A model generated the notes under the pieces. The model was not told the DNA's origin, made no database searches, and saw only the letters and a program-made list of their open reading frames with translations. The translations under genes were made by a program, and so were the position numbers. A stretch of DNA of 64,000 nt from Pseudomonas sp. GM41(2012) (GTDB taxonomy: Bacteria; Pseudomonadota; Gammaproteobacteria; Pseudomonadales; Pseudomonadaceae). The first letter of the stretch is position 1. Every line of letters starts with the position of its first letter. Shown here piece after piece: positions 62,379 through 64,000 of this stretch. The stretch is taken from NCBI RefSeq assembly GCF_000282315.2, contig NZ_AKJN02000008.1, forward strand, positions 806,001 through 870,000, given 5' to 3'.

Positions 62379-63785
62379 ATGTTGATTACTCAAGCATTGA
62401 CAGCCGTTGCTCTAACCGTAGCAGCCAGCGTCATTTTTCCGCTCGCGAGCCATGCTCAATCGAAAGTCACAGCCGACGAAGCACACGCCATCGGCGTGGA
62501 TGCCTACGTTTATTTTTACCCGCTGTTGACCATGGATATCACCCGCAAGCAATTCACCAACATCGAACCGGGCAAGGAATTCGGTAAAGGTCCGATGAAT
62601 ATGTTTGTCAGCGTTCCGCAGTATCCACCTGCAGATTTCAAAGGGGTGGTGCGCTCGAACTTCGACACCTTGTATTCCATTGCCTGGCTGGATTTGACCG
62701 AAGAACCGCTGGTGATCGCAGCGCCCGATACGGCCGGGCGTTTTTACTTGCTGCCGATGCTCGACATGTGGACCGATGTATTCGCCTCACCGGGCTGGCG
62801 CACCACGGGCACCCAAGCGGGGCAGTTTCTGGTGACACCGCCGGGCTGGACCGGGACGGTGCCTGCCGGACTGAACCATCTGCCGGCGCCTACGCCCTTT
62901 GTCTGGGTTATTGGCCGCACCAAGACCGACGGCGCTGCGGACTACGCGGCCGTGCACAAAATTCAGGCTGGCTACACCGTGACACCGTTGTCCCGGCTGG
63001 GTAAAAGCGCCGAGCCGGTCAGCGTGAACATTGACCCGGCCGTGGACATGAAGACCCCGCCAAAGATCCAGGTTGACGCAATGTCGGCGGCTGACTACTT
63101 CGCCTACGCCGCCGAACTGCTCAAGGTGCACCCTGCGCACATCAGCGATCAACCGATCCTGGCGCAGATGAAGCGTATCGGTATCGAGCCCGGAAAATCC
63201 TTCAGCATGGATGCGCTGGACCCTGAAATCAAAGCAGCGCTGCAGACCGTACCCGAGGACGCGCAAGCGCTGATGACGTGGAAGGTTCCAACCCTCGCTC
63301 GCGTGGTCAATGGCTGGTCGATGAACACCGACACCATGGGCGTCTACGGCAACTACTACCTCAAGCGCGCGATCGTTGCGCAGATCGGGCTCGGCGCCAA
63401 CTTGCCTGAGGATGCGATTTATCCGCTGAACATCGGCGATGTCGAAGGCAAGCCACTCGATGGAGCGAACAAGTACGTGCTGCATTTCGACAAGGGTAAA
63501 ACGCCGCCGGTAAACGCTTTCTGGTCGATCACCTTGTACGACCCTGAGGGTTTCCAGGTCGGCAATGCGCTCAACCGCTTTGCATTCAGTAGCTGGATGC
63601 CGTTCAAGACTAACGACGACGGTTCGCTGGACATCTACTTCCAGCACGAAAACCCCGGCAAGGACCTTGAAGCCAATTGGCTGCCGGCACCGAAGGGCGG
63701 GTTCAACCTGACCATGCGTTTGTATGGGCCCAAGCCCGAGGTATTGAACGGCAAGTGGAACCCGCCACCGGTCAAGCCAACCTAG
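62379..63785 (+). CDS. DUF1254/DUF1214 periplasmic protein
   Basis: 468 residues. Signal peptide 1-26 (TAVALTVAASVIFPLASHA). DUF1254 starts at AHAIGVDAYVYFYPLLTMDITRKQ; PNMFVSV-like MNMFVSVPQYPPADFKGVVRSNFDTLYSIAWLDL and the C-terminal DUF1214 with NAFWSITLYDPEGF follow. Members are exported and of unknown function, sometimes near oxidative enzymes. ATG 62379. A terminator follows shared with the next gene on the other strand. Confidence 0.9.
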   Translation: MLITQALTAVALTVAASVIFPLASHAQSKVTADEAHAIGVDAYVYFYPLLTMDITRKQFTNIEPGKEFGKGPMNMFVSVPQYPPADFKGVVRSNFDTLYSIAWLDLTEEPLVIAAPDTAGRFYLLPMLDMWTDVFASPGWRTTGTQAGQFLVTPPGWTGTVPAGLNHLPAPTPFVWVIGRTKTDGAADYAAVHKIQAGYTVTPLSRLGKSAEPVSVNIDPAVDMKTPPKIQVDAMSAADYFAYAAELLKVHPAHISDQPILAQMKRIGIEPGKSFSMDALDPEIKAALQTVPEDAQALMTWKVPTLARVVNGWSMNTDTMGVYGNYYLKRAIVAQIGLGANLPEDAIYPLNIGDVEGKPLDGANKYVLHFDKGKTPPVNAFWSITLYDPEGFQVGNALNRFAFSSWMPFKTNDDGSLDIYFQHENPGKDLEANWLPAPKGGFNLTMRLYGPKPEVLNGKWNPPPVKPT

Positions 63786-63801
63786 TTCCGCGTTTCAGGC
63801 C

Positions 63802-63832
63802 CAAAAGCAGCCGACGATCATCGGCTGCTTTT
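63802..63832. terminator. Bidirectional terminator
   Basis: AAAAGCAGCCGA-CGATCA-TCGGCTGCTTTT, 12-bp arms. It ends the DUF1254 gene and, on the other strand, contains the stop codon of the Gly-rich gene. Confidence 0.85.
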
Positions 63833-64000
63833 ACGCGTCCAGCTGCCCGTCCCGCCGCCGGCACCGCCCGTTCCACCGCCCGCCGCGCCCGTGCCACCCC
63901 CCGCGCCAGAGCCACTGTTCCCGGCATTGCCACCATTTCCGCCACCCGACGAGTCCGATCCGCTATTGCTGCCGTTAGCGTTATGGTCGCTCGAGGGTTG
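63818..64000 (-). CDS. Gly-rich C-terminal part of a protein (5' end beyond window)
   Basis: The reverse strand codes 60 residues to the window edge: QPSSDHNANGSNSGSDSSGG and a Gly/Ser/Asn/Thr run (GGGTGAAGGGTGGAGGGTG) ending SWTRKSSR-stop. Low-complexity, probably a flexible tail. The frame is open throughout. The stop lies within the terminator stem, which is unusual. The rest of the gene is outside the window and cannot be identified. Confidence 0.6.
   Translation of the reverse strand, partial: QPSSDHNANGSNSGSDSSGGGNGGNAGNSGSGAGGGTGAAGGGTGGAGGGTGSWTRKSSR

Overview
This window comes from a Pseudomonas of the fluorescens/putida type. It is GC-rich and carries many Pseudomonas-specific genes (psrA, a SpoIIE-type rssB with rssC, an MTI phosphorylase) and scattered REP-type inverted repeats with the core GAGCAGGCTCGCTCCCAC. 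From memory, the order slt-uup-uspA-fadBA-topA-sulA-lexA-psrA-nagZ-mtiP-mfd-gap, then apbE-sthA-lolCDE, then copRS-queF-mlaA-rssBC-tal-dusA, resembles P. aeruginosa PAO1 (about PA3020 down to PA2795). No search was run, so every identification rests on reading the translated sequence.

Layout. 1-8.5 kb: a partial slt, the ABC-F protein Uup, UspA and the fatty-acid beta-oxidation operon fadBA with a candidate operator. 8.5-16 kb: topA, an accessory DUF3137-like/LemA pair, then the SOS operon lexA-sulA divergent from the fatty-acid-sensing repressor psrA. 16-31 kb: nagZ, mtiP, a SWIM/SNF2 helicase, csiV, mfd, gap, an MHS-family transporter, apbE and sthA. 31-36 kb: a glycerophosphodiesterase, a PilZ protein and lolC-lolD-lolE. 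36-44 kb: a CopRS-like two-component system with a cupredoxin, queF, a degenerate HAD protein, mlaA, rssBC and tal.

44.6-50.6 kb is the accessory hot spot. It holds a HigBA/RelE-type toxin-antitoxin pair, an orphan AbrB-type protein, dusA, and a roughly 3-kb AT-rich element bounded by a perfect 30-bp direct repeat of the dusA 5' end. The distal repeat is the stub of a second dusA start, which is the expected footprint of site-specific integration into dusA. No integrase is visible. The cargo is a HEPN-like protein and, convergent to it, a two-gene unit: a 74-residue membrane protein and a 351-residue protein that share a QAGRDV motif. Beyond it lies a small orphan gene behind a long, strongly structured leader.

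50.6-64 kb: a small lipoprotein, a PheC-like periplasmic protein, the copper-resistance operon copABCD (with a site matching the one beside copR), two L,D-transpeptidases, a DUF115-like gene preceded by a 7-bp tandem repeat, a membrane diguanylate cyclase, a DUF1254 protein, and the Gly-rich C-terminus of a gene cut by the window edge.

The parts most worth following up are the integrase-less dusA element with its QAGRDV gene pair, the structured leader near 50.2-50.4 kb, and the heptamer repeat in front of the 59.5-kb gene.
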